A DNA stretch of 64,000 bases. It comes from Gammaproteobacteria bacterium (lineage in GTDB: Bacteria; Pseudomonadota; Gammaproteobacteria; Pseudomonadales; Pseudohongiellaceae). Every line of letters starts with the position of its first letter. The first letter of the stretch is position 1. This document shows, in pieces, positions 53,907 to 63,317 of this stretch. The notes beneath the pieces were generated by a model. It was not told where the DNA came from. It did no database searches and saw nothing but the letters and a program-made list of their open reading frames with translations. Where the stretch lies: NCBI GenBank assembly GCA_041395725.1, contig JAWKZW010000001.1, positions 4,753,501-4,817,500 of the forward strand, in the 5' to 3' direction. Made by a program: the position numbers and the translations under genes.

Positions 53907-56258
53907 ATGCTCAAGTTTTCTGGATTTAGCGCACTATTGTTCATCATCGGGCTGCTTGCAGGTTGTGGCATCGCGGCACAAACCGCACTCGATGCAGAGC
54001 TCGGTGAAGCCGACCCTGCCCGCTATGATCAGCCATTGACCAGTGGAAGTGTGGACTTCTGGAGCGAGGTCAATCCTGTTCTCGAGAAACGCTGCGTCGT
54101 CTGCCATGCCTGCTATGACGCACCTTGTCAGCTGAAGCTGAGCGCCTTCGAGGGTTTAACCCGGGGGGCATCCAAAAGTTTTGTCTACCATGGGTCAAGA
54201 CTGCTGGCCGATGAGCCCTCCCGTCTTTTCATAGACGCCTCTTCAACGGCGCAATGGCGCCAGAAAGATTTTTTCCCGGTACTCAACGAGCGGGAAAATA
54301 CCAGAGAGGCCAATCTGTCGGGCAGCGTGCTTGCTCAACAACTATTGCTGAAACAAGAGAATCCCTTGCCCGAGGCACGCATTCTCCCGGATACTTTTGA
54401 TTTTCGCTTGAATCGGGACCAAGTGTGCCCGGCCATCGAAGAATACGACGATTATCGGACGGAGAAACCGCTCTGGGGCATGCCTTATGGATTGCCAGGG
54501 CTGCAGCCGGCTGAAACCGAGCTGGTGCTCGAGTGGATTGCCGAGGGTGCGCCTTTCCAGAACAGAAACCGGATTACTCCTGAGCTCCAGGCTCTGGTCA
54601 GCGAATGGGAAAGCTATTTCAACGGTGATTCTCTGAAAGCCAGGCTGGTGAACCGCTACCTTTACGAGCACTTGTTTCTTGCCAATCTCTATTTCAAAGA
54701 AAGTGCTGAGCCGGTTTTTTTCAATCTCGTCAGATCCACGACCCCTCCCGGCCAGCCGATTCGTATAGCCAATACACCCCTGCCAATTTCCGATCCCGGC
54801 ATTGAGCGCGTCTATTACCGTCTGATGCCGGTTCGGGAAAGTATCTCCGTAAAGAACAACCTGCCCTACAGGCTCGACGCAGAAAGAAGAAATTTTTGGA
54901 ATGAGCTGTTTTATGTGCCCGATTACGAAGTGACTGCTCTGCCCTCCTATGAGCTGGAACAATCATCCAATCCGTTTCTCACCTTCCGGGAACTGCCTTC
55001 CGAATCCCGCTATCGTTTCCTTCTGGACGAAGCACAATTCACCATCATGGGCTTCATCAAAGGACCGGTCTGCAGAGGCCAAACGGCGCTGAACGTGATC
55101 AATGACTATTTCTGGGTAACCTTTATCGACCCGACCAGCCCCTTTGCCGATGCCGCCCCGATTCTGGAGCACCTGGAGGCCATGCCTCTGCCCGCCAGTT
55201 CTGGAAGTACTGCCTTTCAAGTGAACTGGATCGAATATGCTCGCGACGAGAGAAACTACCTGACCGCGCGCCAGAATTACATTGAGGAAGAGCTTGCCGG
55301 AATACAGCCTGTCGGCATGGATCTGATCTGGGATGGGAACGGGCAGAATGACAATGCGGCGTTGACTATTTTTCGCCATTTCGACAGCGCCTCAGTGGTC
55401 AAAGGCTTGCTTGGCGATACTCCACAGACGACGTGGGTTATCGATTACCCTTTGCTCGAACGCATTCACTACCTGCTGGTAGCCGGTTTTGATGTCTATG
55501 GGAATGTCTCACACCAGCTGAACTCGCGCATTTACATGGATTTCCTCCGTATGGAAGGGGAATCCAACTTCCTCCTGTTTCTGCCAGCCGAAGCAAGCTC
55601 GCAAGCCTGGTCCACCTGGTATCGGGGCTCGGTTAATCCGGTCAGCGAATTCATCGCCGCCCACCGTCAGTTCAACAATGATCTTTCGACAACCGGATTA
55701 TCTGCAGAGAACCCTTTGAGCGAAATGCACCAACGCCTCAGGGAACATCTGGCACCCGTACTGAGCAGTCATCATGGGTTGGAGAACGGATTTACCGGGC
55801 CGCGCGAACGAGACTTGCTCGCACAACTCGCCAGCACCAGAGGTGTCGCCGCATCGGTCTTACCTCAGACCCTGTTTATTCAGATTGCTGACCCCGACAG
55901 CGAAACGGCACATTACTACACTTTACTGACTAACAACGCTTACACAAATATTTCTCATCTGTTCAACAATGAGGAACGCCGCCTTCCAGAAGAGGACACC
56001 GTAAGCCTGGCCTATGACTTTATCGGCGCATATCCGGAAATTCTCGTACGGGTGACCATTGCCCAACTCGCGGATTTTGTAACGCAGGTGCAGGCTCTGG
56101 GTACAGAGGAGGATTACGGGAGACTGCTGGACGACTTTGGTATCCGCCGGTCGGATCCTGAATTCTGGCAAATTGCCGACGCTATGCACGAGGCATTCCT
56201 GACCCGCAATCCTGTCGAGGGTGGCCTTTTCGATTTCAATCGCCTGGAAAATCGTTAG
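53907..56258 (+). CDS. cti: Fatty acid cis/trans isomerase (lipoprotein)
   Basis: The product has 783 residues. LLAGC near the N-terminus is a candidate lipobox, so the protein may be lipid-anchored in the periplasm. The heme c site CVVCHACYDAPCQLKL (C63-H67) is the family hallmark and is followed by a long domain with GLTRGASKSFVYHGSRL, FRELPSESRYRFLLDEAQFTIMGFIKGPVCRGQ and VNPVSEFIAAHR. Cti converts cis to trans unsaturated fatty acids in the membrane to lower fluidity under solvent, heat or salt stress. It stands alone before a strong terminator. Confidence 0.9.
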   Translation: MLKFSGFSALLFIIGLLAGCGIAAQTALDAELGEADPARYDQPLTSGSVDFWSEVNPVLEKRCVVCHACYDAPCQLKLSAFEGLTRGASKSFVYHGSRLLADEPSRLFIDASSTAQWRQKDFFPVLNERENTREANLSGSVLAQQLLLKQENPLPEARILPDTFDFRLNRDQVCPAIEEYDDYRTEKPLWGMPYGLPGLQPAETELVLEWIAEGAPFQNRNRITPELQALVSEWESYFNGDSLKARLVNRYLYEHLFLANLYFKESAEPVFFNLVRSTTPPGQPIRIANTPLPISDPGIERVYYRLMPVRESISVKNNLPYRLDAERRNFWNELFYVPDYEVTALPSYELEQSSNPFLTFRELPSESRYRFLLDEAQFTIMGFIKGPVCRGQTALNVINDYFWVTFIDPTSPFADAAPILEHLEAMPLPASSGSTAFQVNWIEYARDERNYLTARQNYIEEELAGIQPVGMDLIWDGNGQNDNAALTIFRHFDSASVVKGLLGDTPQTTWVIDYPLLERIHYLLVAGFDVYGNVSHQLNSRIYMDFLRMEGESNFLLFLPAEASSQAWSTWYRGSVNPVSEFIAAHRQFNNDLSTTGLSAENPLSEMHQRLREHLAPVLSSHHGLENGFTGPRERDLLAQLASTRGVAASVLPQTLFIQIADPDSETAHYYTLLTNNAYTNISHLFNNEERRLPEEDTVSLAYDFIGAYPEILVRVTIAQLADFVTQVQALGTEEDYGRLLDDFGIRRSDPEFWQIADAMHEAFLTRNPVEGGLFDFNRLENR

Positions 56259-56358
56259 AGATTTACAGCGAACCTCAATGCGGTACGCTGACGCCAGGCA
56301 ACAGTCGACCGTTTGATGTCGCGCCGCCTGCTGACCGGTAAATGATCGGTACCTGAGT

Positions 56359-56393
56359 AAAAAACCCCGGATTGTGACCAATCCGGGGTTTTT
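56359..56393. terminator. Bidirectional terminator between cti and the YceI/PQQ operon
   Basis: CCCCGGATT pairs with AATCCGGGG around a 6-nt loop, with an A-run on the left and a T-run on the right. It can end both cti and the minus-strand YceI gene. Confidence 0.92.
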
Positions 56394-56473
56394 AGAGTTC
56401 CAGCGCTCAGAGTAGTGCCGTCAGAGTACAGGCTTACTGACCACCAGTGCTATAGGCTGATAGGCATCAAAGG

Positions 56474-57115
56474 CTAACTGCCTTCCATAAACTCTACGTG
56501 AATCTCCAGCTCGATCTCATCGCCGACACCAAAACTGGTAAACCGATCGACGCCGAAGTCAGAGCGAAGAAATTCAGCACTGGCCGAAAAACCCAGTGTG
56601 TAGCTGCGAGTCAGGAAATTACGGCCACCACCATGAAAATCGATTTGCAGATTGACCGGAGCCGTGACACCGTGGAAAGTCAGATCGCCGGCGAATACAA
56701 ACGAATTTTCCCCGGTTGCCTCAACAAACGAAGTGGTTCGATAGATCGCCTGGGGGTAAGTCTCCGCATCAAGCCAGCTACCGCCCCGCAGTTCTTCCTC
56801 GAACTCCGGCAGATTCACATCAATGGAGTTCATGTCCACAATCACTTCAAGACTGGAGTTCTCGATATTCTCCGGGTCAAAATCCAACGTCGCATCGAAT
56901 TGAGTGAAACGGCCAATGAAAGTCGAAAAACCCAGGTGGTTTATCTTGAACAGCAATGCTGCGTGATCGGTATCCAGCGTGTAGGCACCCGAGCGCAGCT
57001 CTGCTATATCAGTTGTTTGGCCGGGCGTCAGGAGACGATCACACGACATCAGTAACGCCGAGCAGGCCAGGATCAGTGAAACCCGACCGATGTTGGAAAA
57101 TAATCTGCTAGTCAT
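56474..57115 (-). CDS. YceI-family lipoprotein
   Basis: The product has 213 residues with a lipobox (LMSC) after a signal. The YceI barrel shows YTLDTDHAALLFKINHLGFSTFIGRF, FDATLDFDPENIENSSLEV, FVFAGDLTFHGVTAPVNL and the C-terminal GDEIELEIHVEF. YceI proteins bind isoprenoids such as ubiquinone or polyprenyl chains. It is 17 bp downstream of another YceI gene and belongs to a PQQ dehydrogenase operon. Confidence 0.9.
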   Translation of the reverse strand: MTSRLFSNIGRVSLILACSALLMSCDRLLTPGQTTDIAELRSGAYTLDTDHAALLFKINHLGFSTFIGRFTQFDATLDFDPENIENSSLEVIVDMNSIDVNLPEFEEELRGGSWLDAETYPQAIYRTTSFVEATGENSFVFAGDLTFHGVTAPVNLQIDFHGGGRNFLTRSYTLGFSASAEFLRSDFGVDRFTSFGVGDEIELEIHVEFMEGS

Positions 57116-57132
57116 CTAATTAACCTATCTAA

Positions 57133-57708
57133 TTACTGCTGGATTGCGTAGACATCGACCTCAATGGTCACTTCGTTTGGAACTTCAGCGGTATTCGCCC
57201 AGTAACCCTGGCCCACGCCGTATTCAAGGCGCTGAATAGTCACTTCACTGGTCAGATGGAAACAGACCTGGCCATCACAGGTTTCCACATCAAGCATGAA
57301 CGGAAAGCTGATTGGATGGGTCTGATCGCGGATAGTCAGTGTGCCGTCGGATACGAAAGAATTGGCAGACTGTACGCTGCAATTCTCGGCCGTAAAAGTG
57401 GCCGTCGGCCAGGTATCCACGTCAAACAGTTCATAGTCCAGCAGATAGTCTTTGACTTCCGGCGAATCAACATAGACATCGTTGATGGGAATAGTGACCT
57501 GAAATTCACAGGCACTGGGTCGTAATGGGTCGATGTCGAATGTCGCCTGGACGTTTCTGAACTCACCCTGAAAAGGTTCACTGCCGTACGAGTATTTGAA
57601 GATGACAAGGGACTGCGCCGGGTCAAGTTCCCAGTTGGCAGCGCGGGCCGGTAAGGAAGCCAGAACCAGAACCGAGGCCAGCATCAAGGTATGAGATAAA
57701 GTTCGCAT
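57133..57708 (-). CDS. YceI-family secreted protein
   Basis: AGGAG lies ten bases before ATG 57708; the product has 191 residues with a signal (TLMLASVLVLASLPARA). The YceI domain shows WELDPAQSLVIFKYSYGSEPFQGEF, VYVDSPEVKDYLLDYELFDVDTWP and SDGTLTIRDQTHPISFPF. Cysteines (C in ACEF, ENC, DGQVC) are more frequent than in its lipoprotein partner. It follows the PQQ dehydrogenase stop by 26 bp, so the three genes form an operon. Confidence 0.9.
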   Translation of the reverse strand: MRTLSHTLMLASVLVLASLPARAANWELDPAQSLVIFKYSYGSEPFQGEFRNVQATFDIDPLRPSACEFQVTIPINDVYVDSPEVKDYLLDYELFDVDTWPTATFTAENCSVQSANSFVSDGTLTIRDQTHPISFPFMLDVETCDGQVCFHLTSEVTIQRLEYGVGQGYWANTAEVPNEVTIEVDVYAIQQ

Positions 57709-57734
57709 GATGTATTTACTCCTGATCAATAAAA

Positions 57735-59675
57735 TTACGGTAATGCGTAGGCGACCAGTTCAGCAGGCTGGCCTCCACCACCAACGAACATGGCTACATA
57801 TTGCTTGCCTGCATGCTCATAGGTAAAAGGTAAACCGGACTGCAGGTTTGGCAATTCAATTTCTGCAATTCTTTCCCCGGTCTGCTTGTCCACAGCCCTG
57901 AAAATAGGCTGAGCCCCGGGACCGCCGGTTCCTTCCGCGACAAACAGCAGGGTCTTGGTCAACAGGACTCCCGCTCGCGTCGGGATGCCGGTGGCAGGGA
58001 TGTCAACGCCCTCTAACAGGCGGTGATTGGCGAGGCGTTCAGGGGTATCGGCATTGGCGATCATCCACAGATGGTCACCGGTATTCATATCGATAGCCGT
58101 AACCCGACCGTAAGGCGGCTTGACGATCTCCAGGCCCTGGACCCGGGGTACCCGCACGCCGAACGCCGCGCTGTATTCGAGATCGGACTCCTCATCTTTC
58201 TGCAGTGACATCACCGCCAGTGCAGTACGGGACGGGACATAGAGGATTCCCGTTTCCGGATCCATGGCTGCCCCTTCCCAGTTGGCGCCGCCCGTAGCTG
58301 ACGGTAAGGCCAACACGCCGCGGGTACCATCCGCGGCATCTGCCAGAGACGGGGGAGTGTAGACGCTGGGCGCCAGCCGGAAACCTTCAATGGCTTCCAG
58401 CGCCAGCGCGCGGATTTCCGGTGTCCAGTCGATCAGGTCATCCTCGGTAAAGCCCTGCCGGTCAAAAGGAGCCGGGCGGGTAGGAAAGGGCTGTGTAGGG
58501 GAGTACCACTCGCCGGGGACATCGCCAGCAGGGACAGGCCTTTCCTCGATAGGCCAGATCGGCTCACCGGTCTGACGATCAAAGGTGTAGACCCAGTTTT
58601 GCTTGGTTACCGACATCAGTATTTTGCGGCCGCTGGGCAGGTCGGCCAATACCGGCGCTGAAGGAATATCCCAGTCCCAGATATCATGGTGGGTTAACTG
58701 GTAGTGCCATTGGCGCTCACCGGTCTTGATGTCCAGCGCAACTATGGAATCTGAAAACAGGTTGTCGCCCGGGCGATCGCCACCGAAACGGTCACCGGTA
58801 GCGGACTCAACTGGCAGGTAAACCAGGCCGAGTTCAGGGTCGCCCGACATTGGTGCCCAGACACCGGCGTTACCGGTAAACTCGACACCCTGATCGAGCC
58901 AGGATTCGAATCCATACTCACCCCTTTCCGGAATGGTACGGAACGTCCACAGCAGCTCTCCGGTACGGGCATCGAAGCCACGCACGTCACCTTTGACGTT
59001 GGCCTTGGAACGGGGACGCATACCGACCCGGTGTGCCGCGCCTACCACGATCACATCGTTCATCACGAAGGGCGCAGCCGACAGACCGATATCCGGATAC
59101 GGGAAGCGTGGATCATCGGCATTCCGCAGACCGACAAACAGATCAACAATGCCGTTGTCACCGAAATTCGGATCGGGGATACCTGTCTCTGCATCCAAAG
59201 AAACCAGGTGATAACCCGGGGTGACATCAATCACCCGGGATTCGTTGCCGTCGCTCCAGAAAGCGACACCCCGACCGGCGCCCTTGCGGGGCGCTTCGTC
59301 AAATCGCTCGCCTTCCTGCGGGCGCCACAACCACAAAACCTGTCCAGTTGTCGCATCCAGCGCCACCACGTTGCGGGTGCTGGCTATGTTGGCGTACAAC
59401 ACCCCATCAACCTCGAGGGGTGTTGAAGGATTGTTGAAGTCGGTGGTGGGACCAAAATTCTCTGTTGAAAAGCGCCAGGCCAGCTCGAGAGAGCCAACGT
59501 TTTCAGAATTAATCTGGTCAAGCGGCGAGTAACGTTGGGCAAATTCATTGCCATGGTATTGTGGCCAGTCACCTTCATAAACGCTGGTGCCTGTTTGGCC
59601 CCATGCCAGGGAAACGCAGGCTAGAGTGCCGGCGCTGACGATGAATGACGAAATCAATCGGTTTCTTGTTTTCAT
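57735..59675 (-). CDS. PQQ-dependent dehydrogenase, glucose type, in YceI operon
   Basis: The product has 646 residues with a signal (LISSFIVSAGTLACVSLAWGQ). PQQ propeller W-motifs are ALDATTGQVLWLW, GFDARTGELLWTF, ALDIKTGERQWHY and AIDMNTGDHLWMI. The active-site stretch HHDIWDWDIPSAPVL keeps the Asp missing in the paralog at 22391. It oxidises a sugar or polyol in the periplasm. The two YceI genes directly downstream suggest it passes electrons through, or is stabilised by, a quinone-binding partner. Confidence 0.92.
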   Translation of the reverse strand: MKTRNRLISSFIVSAGTLACVSLAWGQTGTSVYEGDWPQYHGNEFAQRYSPLDQINSENVGSLELAWRFSTENFGPTTDFNNPSTPLEVDGVLYANIASTRNVVALDATTGQVLWLWRPQEGERFDEAPRKGAGRGVAFWSDGNESRVIDVTPGYHLVSLDAETGIPDPNFGDNGIVDLFVGLRNADDPRFPYPDIGLSAAPFVMNDVIVVGAAHRVGMRPRSKANVKGDVRGFDARTGELLWTFRTIPERGEYGFESWLDQGVEFTGNAGVWAPMSGDPELGLVYLPVESATGDRFGGDRPGDNLFSDSIVALDIKTGERQWHYQLTHHDIWDWDIPSAPVLADLPSGRKILMSVTKQNWVYTFDRQTGEPIWPIEERPVPAGDVPGEWYSPTQPFPTRPAPFDRQGFTEDDLIDWTPEIRALALEAIEGFRLAPSVYTPPSLADAADGTRGVLALPSATGGANWEGAAMDPETGILYVPSRTALAVMSLQKDEESDLEYSAAFGVRVPRVQGLEIVKPPYGRVTAIDMNTGDHLWMIANADTPERLANHRLLEGVDIPATGIPTRAGVLLTKTLLFVAEGTGGPGAQPIFRAVDKQTGERIAEIELPNLQSGLPFTYEHAGKQYVAMFVGGGGQPAELVAYALP

Positions 59676-60891
59676 CTTGGACTCTCTCGATATTGTGTCT
59701 TTAATAGTGCGCGGTTATGGATTAATGCCAGCTTAACACCAGGGTACGGGGTAACTTGTGCGCGCAAATTCCCCAACTCGCCATTCCGTTCGCTGAAGAA
59801 GGCTACATCAATCGGCGATAACTCAGGTTTTACAGTAGCCAGAGATCGGGTCGCGAAGGATAACTAATCTGCTATCCACAAGCAAGCCCGATACGACAAC
59901 CTGTTTGCATTTAACATAGATATTTCAATTAGTTAAAGACAACCAGGAGGGAATATTTTGTAATTCTTTGTAACTGGTAAAATTCACGCACCCGATTCAG
60001 CGGAACTGATTTACGTAAAAGAACACGAAACACCCGGGGACAGAACTTTCCCGGGAAGAGAAGACCAGTTACCTCCCCTGGTTGCCTGGATAACCGCGAC
60101 CCGGAAACCGTCGGAATACCCGAGGACAGGCGCGGGTTCCCTGGCGCAAGCCCAGGTACAAGGTACTGGCAGTTGATGTCTGTAAACCAGTTGATTACAC
60201 GTACACAAAGATCCACCACTCCGCCCCCTCTACAACCCCGGAAATCTCTCATTCCGGACCTGAGTAAGAAAATCATCCTATGCTGCCCTTCAAGGATAAA
60301 TCTGTTGAATTCAAGTCATCTGGCGTTGAGAATCTCACCCCGAATGGCAGACATCCAGCACTAACGCTCGAGTTTCAGTCGTGGCAATGGCCCCCCCACG
60401 TCGTGTAACAATTTATCACTCGGATACTGTAACCCTGGTGATATCTTGAGAAGGGACCGGCCGACAGGTTAAGACTCACTGGCATCAGACATGTTCATGT
60501 CACGCATCAGTCGCATGTAACTGACAGGGAGAGGCTTGGATTTAAGGTCGTATTCCCGGCACCGTGTAACAACAGAGCTGGCATACTGCAATATAAGCGG
60601 ACGAGAAATCAAAATTGACAAAAGCTGTCTCACGAAATTTTCTCCTGAATCGTTACAGCCTGCTATGCCAGAGGACTCGTCTGAAGGCCAGAGCATTGTG
60701 GTAATTGAGCAGAGGCTCCTTAGAGTTAATACAGTATAAAGAATGAATAAAATGTAGAGATCGTAAACCGCCCAGGGATAGGCTCTACAAAAAGTCGATT
60801 TTCAAAGCATTACATCAGCATCCGAGTCAGGGGCAGAACATACCGCTGATCGAAATGATGTTCCACAAGCAAGCTTGGAGACACCCAACAA
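59676..60891. other. Gene-poor region of 1.2 kb
   Basis: Several short open frames exist on both strands, including one near 60536-60739, but none has a good ribosome-binding site or recognisable product. The right part is AT-rich. A CCCGGG inverted repeat with an 11-nt loop lies near 60035-60060. It may be decayed sequence left by transfer; I see no RNA gene. Confidence 0.45.
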
Positions 60892-61530
60892 ATGAAACCA
60901 CTAATTCTTCCTATATTTCCTGAACCAATCGTCGCTTATAACGACGTGGAAGTTGACCTGGAAAAAATTCACGGCTTGTATGACAAACAGGAGTGGAAAA
61001 GCACAAATTCTGAAGACAATGCTGATTATTTCCTGCAGATATCCAAAAATCTGAAAGTATTGGACGAAAATGCGAATTTAAAAAAGGCATTTGTAGACAT
61101 TATCAACGACTACACAAAAAACGTAATGTTGTATGAGAATACCTTTTATATGACGACATCCTGGTTTACTAAAACCGAGAAAAACAAGATTTCGGTTTTA
61201 CATAACCACGGCAACGCCATGTTCAGTGCGGTGTATTATTTTGATTTACCGGAAGGAAAAAAGTCGAAAATAACTTTTGAAAAGCCTGTCACCAATCAGT
61301 TTGATTTAAAGCCCACAACCTACAATGTTCTGAATGGCCCATCCTACGTTTTCGAACTGGGTAACGATACGGTATTAATATTCCCCTCCTATTTAAAACA
61401 CAAAGTAAACCGGCATGAAAATGATGCAATCAGAAAATCATTAGCGATGAATTTTATACCCGAGGGTGTAATAGGCGTGGATACAAACGAAATATATCTG
61501 AGCGGACCACCTGACCACGAAACCAAGTAG
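60892..61530 (+). CDS. 2OG-Fe(II) oxygenase-like protein (TIGR02466-like), AT-rich
   Basis: The product has 212 residues. Candidate iron ligands are in LHNHGNAMFSAVYYF (H104, H106) and KHKVNRHEN (H170), with an Arg (IRKSLAMNF) for 2-oxoglutarate. The layout fits TIGR02466-type oxygenases, often met in marine phage and bacteria. The gene is markedly richer in A and T than its neighbours, with many AAA and TTT codons, so horizontal transfer is likely. No strong ribosome-binding site is seen. The target of oxidation is unknown. Confidence 0.75.
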   Translation: MKPLILPIFPEPIVAYNDVEVDLEKIHGLYDKQEWKSTNSEDNADYFLQISKNLKVLDENANLKKAFVDIINDYTKNVMLYENTFYMTTSWFTKTEKNKISVLHNHGNAMFSAVYYFDLPEGKKSKITFEKPVTNQFDLKPTTYNVLNGPSYVFELGNDTVLIFPSYLKHKVNRHENDAIRKSLAMNFIPEGVIGVDTNEIYLSGPPDHETK

Positions 61531-61763
61531 GATTCTGGCTCAGCCAGAATCCGCGTCATATAACGCGTCAGCCTTACAGACCACCAAGGGCTGCCCCAAA
61601 GGGGTGAGGATTTCGCGCCCTCGCGAAATACGAATCACAAACGTGTCAGCGTTATGGACAGCCAAAGGCTGCCCCTGAGGGGTGAGGATTTCGGGCGCAC
61701 ACGAAATACGAATCACAAAACCCATCAGCCTTCTGCTCAGCCCAGGTCAGCCCAAAAGACCGA
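61530..61763. repeat. Tandem 78-bp repeat array with variable hairpins
   Basis: Three units begin at 61530, 61608 and 61686, each opening with GGATT and a hairpin. Stem sequences differ (GGATTCTGGCT/AGCCAGAATCC, TTTCGCG/CGCGAAA, TTTCG/CGAAA) while pairing is kept. Units 2 and 3 share ATACGAATCACAAA, and units 1 and 2 end in a CCCC/GGGG mini-hairpin followed by TGA. Unit 3 is degenerate in its second half. A further copy lies near 63240. Confidence 0.82.
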
Positions 61764-61804
61764 CATTAGCAGCCCCCACCAGTCCCTGATAAAAGAGCCC
61801 ATCC

Positions 61805-61812
61805 CCACTACT
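61805..61812. repeat. Left 8-bp target site duplication of the IS256-family element
   Basis: CCACTACT here and at 63181-63188 flank the element exactly. Confidence 0.85.
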
Positions 61813-63180
61813 GATAACGTAAAATATTTTTCGCACATTTTTTTGAAGGGGGTGGCCCCGGTCTGTTAAAACTGTAATCGCCAAACCACAGTACAGACCA
61901 TAAGGAAGCCACCCATGAAAAACGATAACACAAAACCTTTGAGCAAGGTGATACGTATCGACGAGAGCGAGATCCGCGGCCATCTGGATGAGATGGTTAG
62001 GGGAACCGTTGAAGAGACATTGAATGCCATGCTTGACGCTGAGGCTGATGATCTCTGCAATGCCCAGCGTTACGAGCACTCCCCGGACCGCATTGATTCC
62101 AGGGCCGGTAGCTACAAACGGAAACTCCACACGAAAGCCGGAGAAGTCGAGATCAAGGTGCCGAAATTGCGGAAGCAGACCTTTGAGACAGCAATAATTG
62201 AACGCTATCGACGCCGGGATATATCCATCGAGGAAGCCATTGTGCAGATGTACCTGGCTGGGGTTTCAGTTCGTCGCGTGGAAGATATTACTGAGGCGCT
62301 GTGGGGCACCCGGGTTTCGTCAGGCACGGTCTCCAATCTCAACAAGAAGGTCTATAAGCATATTGAACGCTGGCGTAGCCAGCCCCTTGAGGGGGATTTC
62401 GCCTACGTATATCTGGACGGGATCGTGCTCAAGCGCAGCTGGGGCGGCGAGGTGAAGAATGTCTCGGTGCTGGCGGCCATTGGTGTAGACAGTGACGGCT
62501 TCAGGCGCATTCTGGGCGTCTCTGAGGGGCATAAGGAAGACAAGTCCGGTTGGCTGGGCTTCCTCAAGGAGCTGAAGAAACGCGGATTGAAAGGCGTCAG
62601 GCTGTTTATCTCAGATGCCTGTCTGGGCCTGATCGAGTCACTTGCAGAGGTCTATCCGGACGCGGACTGGCAACGCTGTGCTGTTCATTTTTATCGCAAT
62701 GTATTCTCCCATGTGCCTAGTGGCAGGGTCAGAGAGGTAGCGGCCATGCTGAAGGCCATTCACGCCCAGGAGAGTCGTGAGGCCGCTGAGAATAAGGCCA
62801 GGGATGTCGTTGAGAAATTAAAAGCGATGAAGCTCAAAGTGGCAGCAGAGCTGGTAGAGAACTCAATTCATGAAACTCTGACCTACTATGCTTATCCACC
62901 GCAGCATTGGCTGAAGCTGAAGACCAACAATCCGATGGAACGGCTGCTCAAGGAAGCTAGGCGCAGGACCAAGGTAGTCGGTGCTTTCCCGGATGGTCAC
63001 TCTGCATTGATGCTGGTGGCTGCTAGGCTTCGGCATGTTTCTGCCACGTCTTGGGGAACCCGCAAGTACATGAACATGGAGTTGCTGAGGGAGATGGATC
63101 AGGAAGCAATACACTCAGCAGCCTAACCAAAAACCGGGACTGCCCCTGAAGAAAAAGTGCGAAACATTTTTGACACTACC
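61813..63180 (+). mobile_element. IS256-family insertion sequence, 1368 bp, complete
   Basis: The ends carry imperfect inverted repeats with a shared TTTCGCAC core (left GATAACGTAAAATATTTTTCGCAC, reverse-complemented right GGTAGTGTCAAAAATGTTTCGCAC, positions 61813-61836 and 63157-63180). An 8-bp direct repeat CCACTACT lies outside both ends, as the family makes. One full transposase gene fills the centre. The element appears recent and possibly active. Confidence 0.88.
61915..63126 (+). CDS. IS256-family transposase
   Basis: The product has 403 residues, the full family length. The DDE triad is visible as D168 (YVYLDGIVLKR), D234 (FISDACLGL) and E342 (NNPMERLLKEARRRTKVVGAFPDG), with the N-terminal KVPKLR block. 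No frameshift or stop interrupts it. It would cut and move the surrounding element by copy-paste through a circular intermediate. The start is ATG 61915, preceded by AAGGAAG. Confidence 0.95.
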   Translation: MKNDNTKPLSKVIRIDESEIRGHLDEMVRGTVEETLNAMLDAEADDLCNAQRYEHSPDRIDSRAGSYKRKLHTKAGEVEIKVPKLRKQTFETAIIERYRRRDISIEEAIVQMYLAGVSVRRVEDITEALWGTRVSSGTVSNLNKKVYKHIERWRSQPLEGDFAYVYLDGIVLKRSWGGEVKNVSVLAAIGVDSDGFRRILGVSEGHKEDKSGWLGFLKELKKRGLKGVRLFISDACLGLIESLAEVYPDADWQRCAVHFYRNVFSHVPSGRVREVAAMLKAIHAQESREAAENKARDVVEKLKAMKLKVAAELVENSIHETLTYYAYPPQHWLKLKTNNPMERLLKEARRRTKVVGAFPDGHSALMLVAARLRHVSATSWGTRKYMNMELLREMDQEAIHSAA

Positions 63181-63188
63181 CCACTACT
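63181..63188. repeat. Right 8-bp target site duplication
   Basis: CCACTACT matches 61805-61812 exactly. Confidence 0.85.
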
Positions 63189-63199
63189 CATGAGATGCC

Positions 63200-63310
63200 T
63201 GACTGAATGCGCAGCATTCAGGACGGCGAAGCCGCCCGAAGGGTGAGGATTCTGGCTTAGCCAGAATCCGAATCACAATGACGCGTTGCAACGCAACGCC
63301 GTCATTGCGC
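63200..63310. repeat. Isolated hairpin repeat related to the 78-bp array
   Basis: GGGTGAGGATTCTGGCTTAGCCAGAATCC and then GAATCACAATGACG (from 63241) match the array's layout. Another inverted pair, TGACGCGTTGCAACGCAACGCCGTCA, follows. The element lies between the insertion sequence and the rRNA terminator. Confidence 0.7.
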
Positions 63311-63317
63311 ATCTAAT

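Noticed and set aside
60469..60739. Overlapping short frames on both strands
   Set aside because: Neither has a start signal or recognisable product; both may be chance in AT-rich DNA.
61530..61763. CRISPR-like array
   Set aside because: The 78-bp period, hairpin changes within the repeat and lack of short constant repeats with unique spacers do not fit CRISPR. No cas genes are near.
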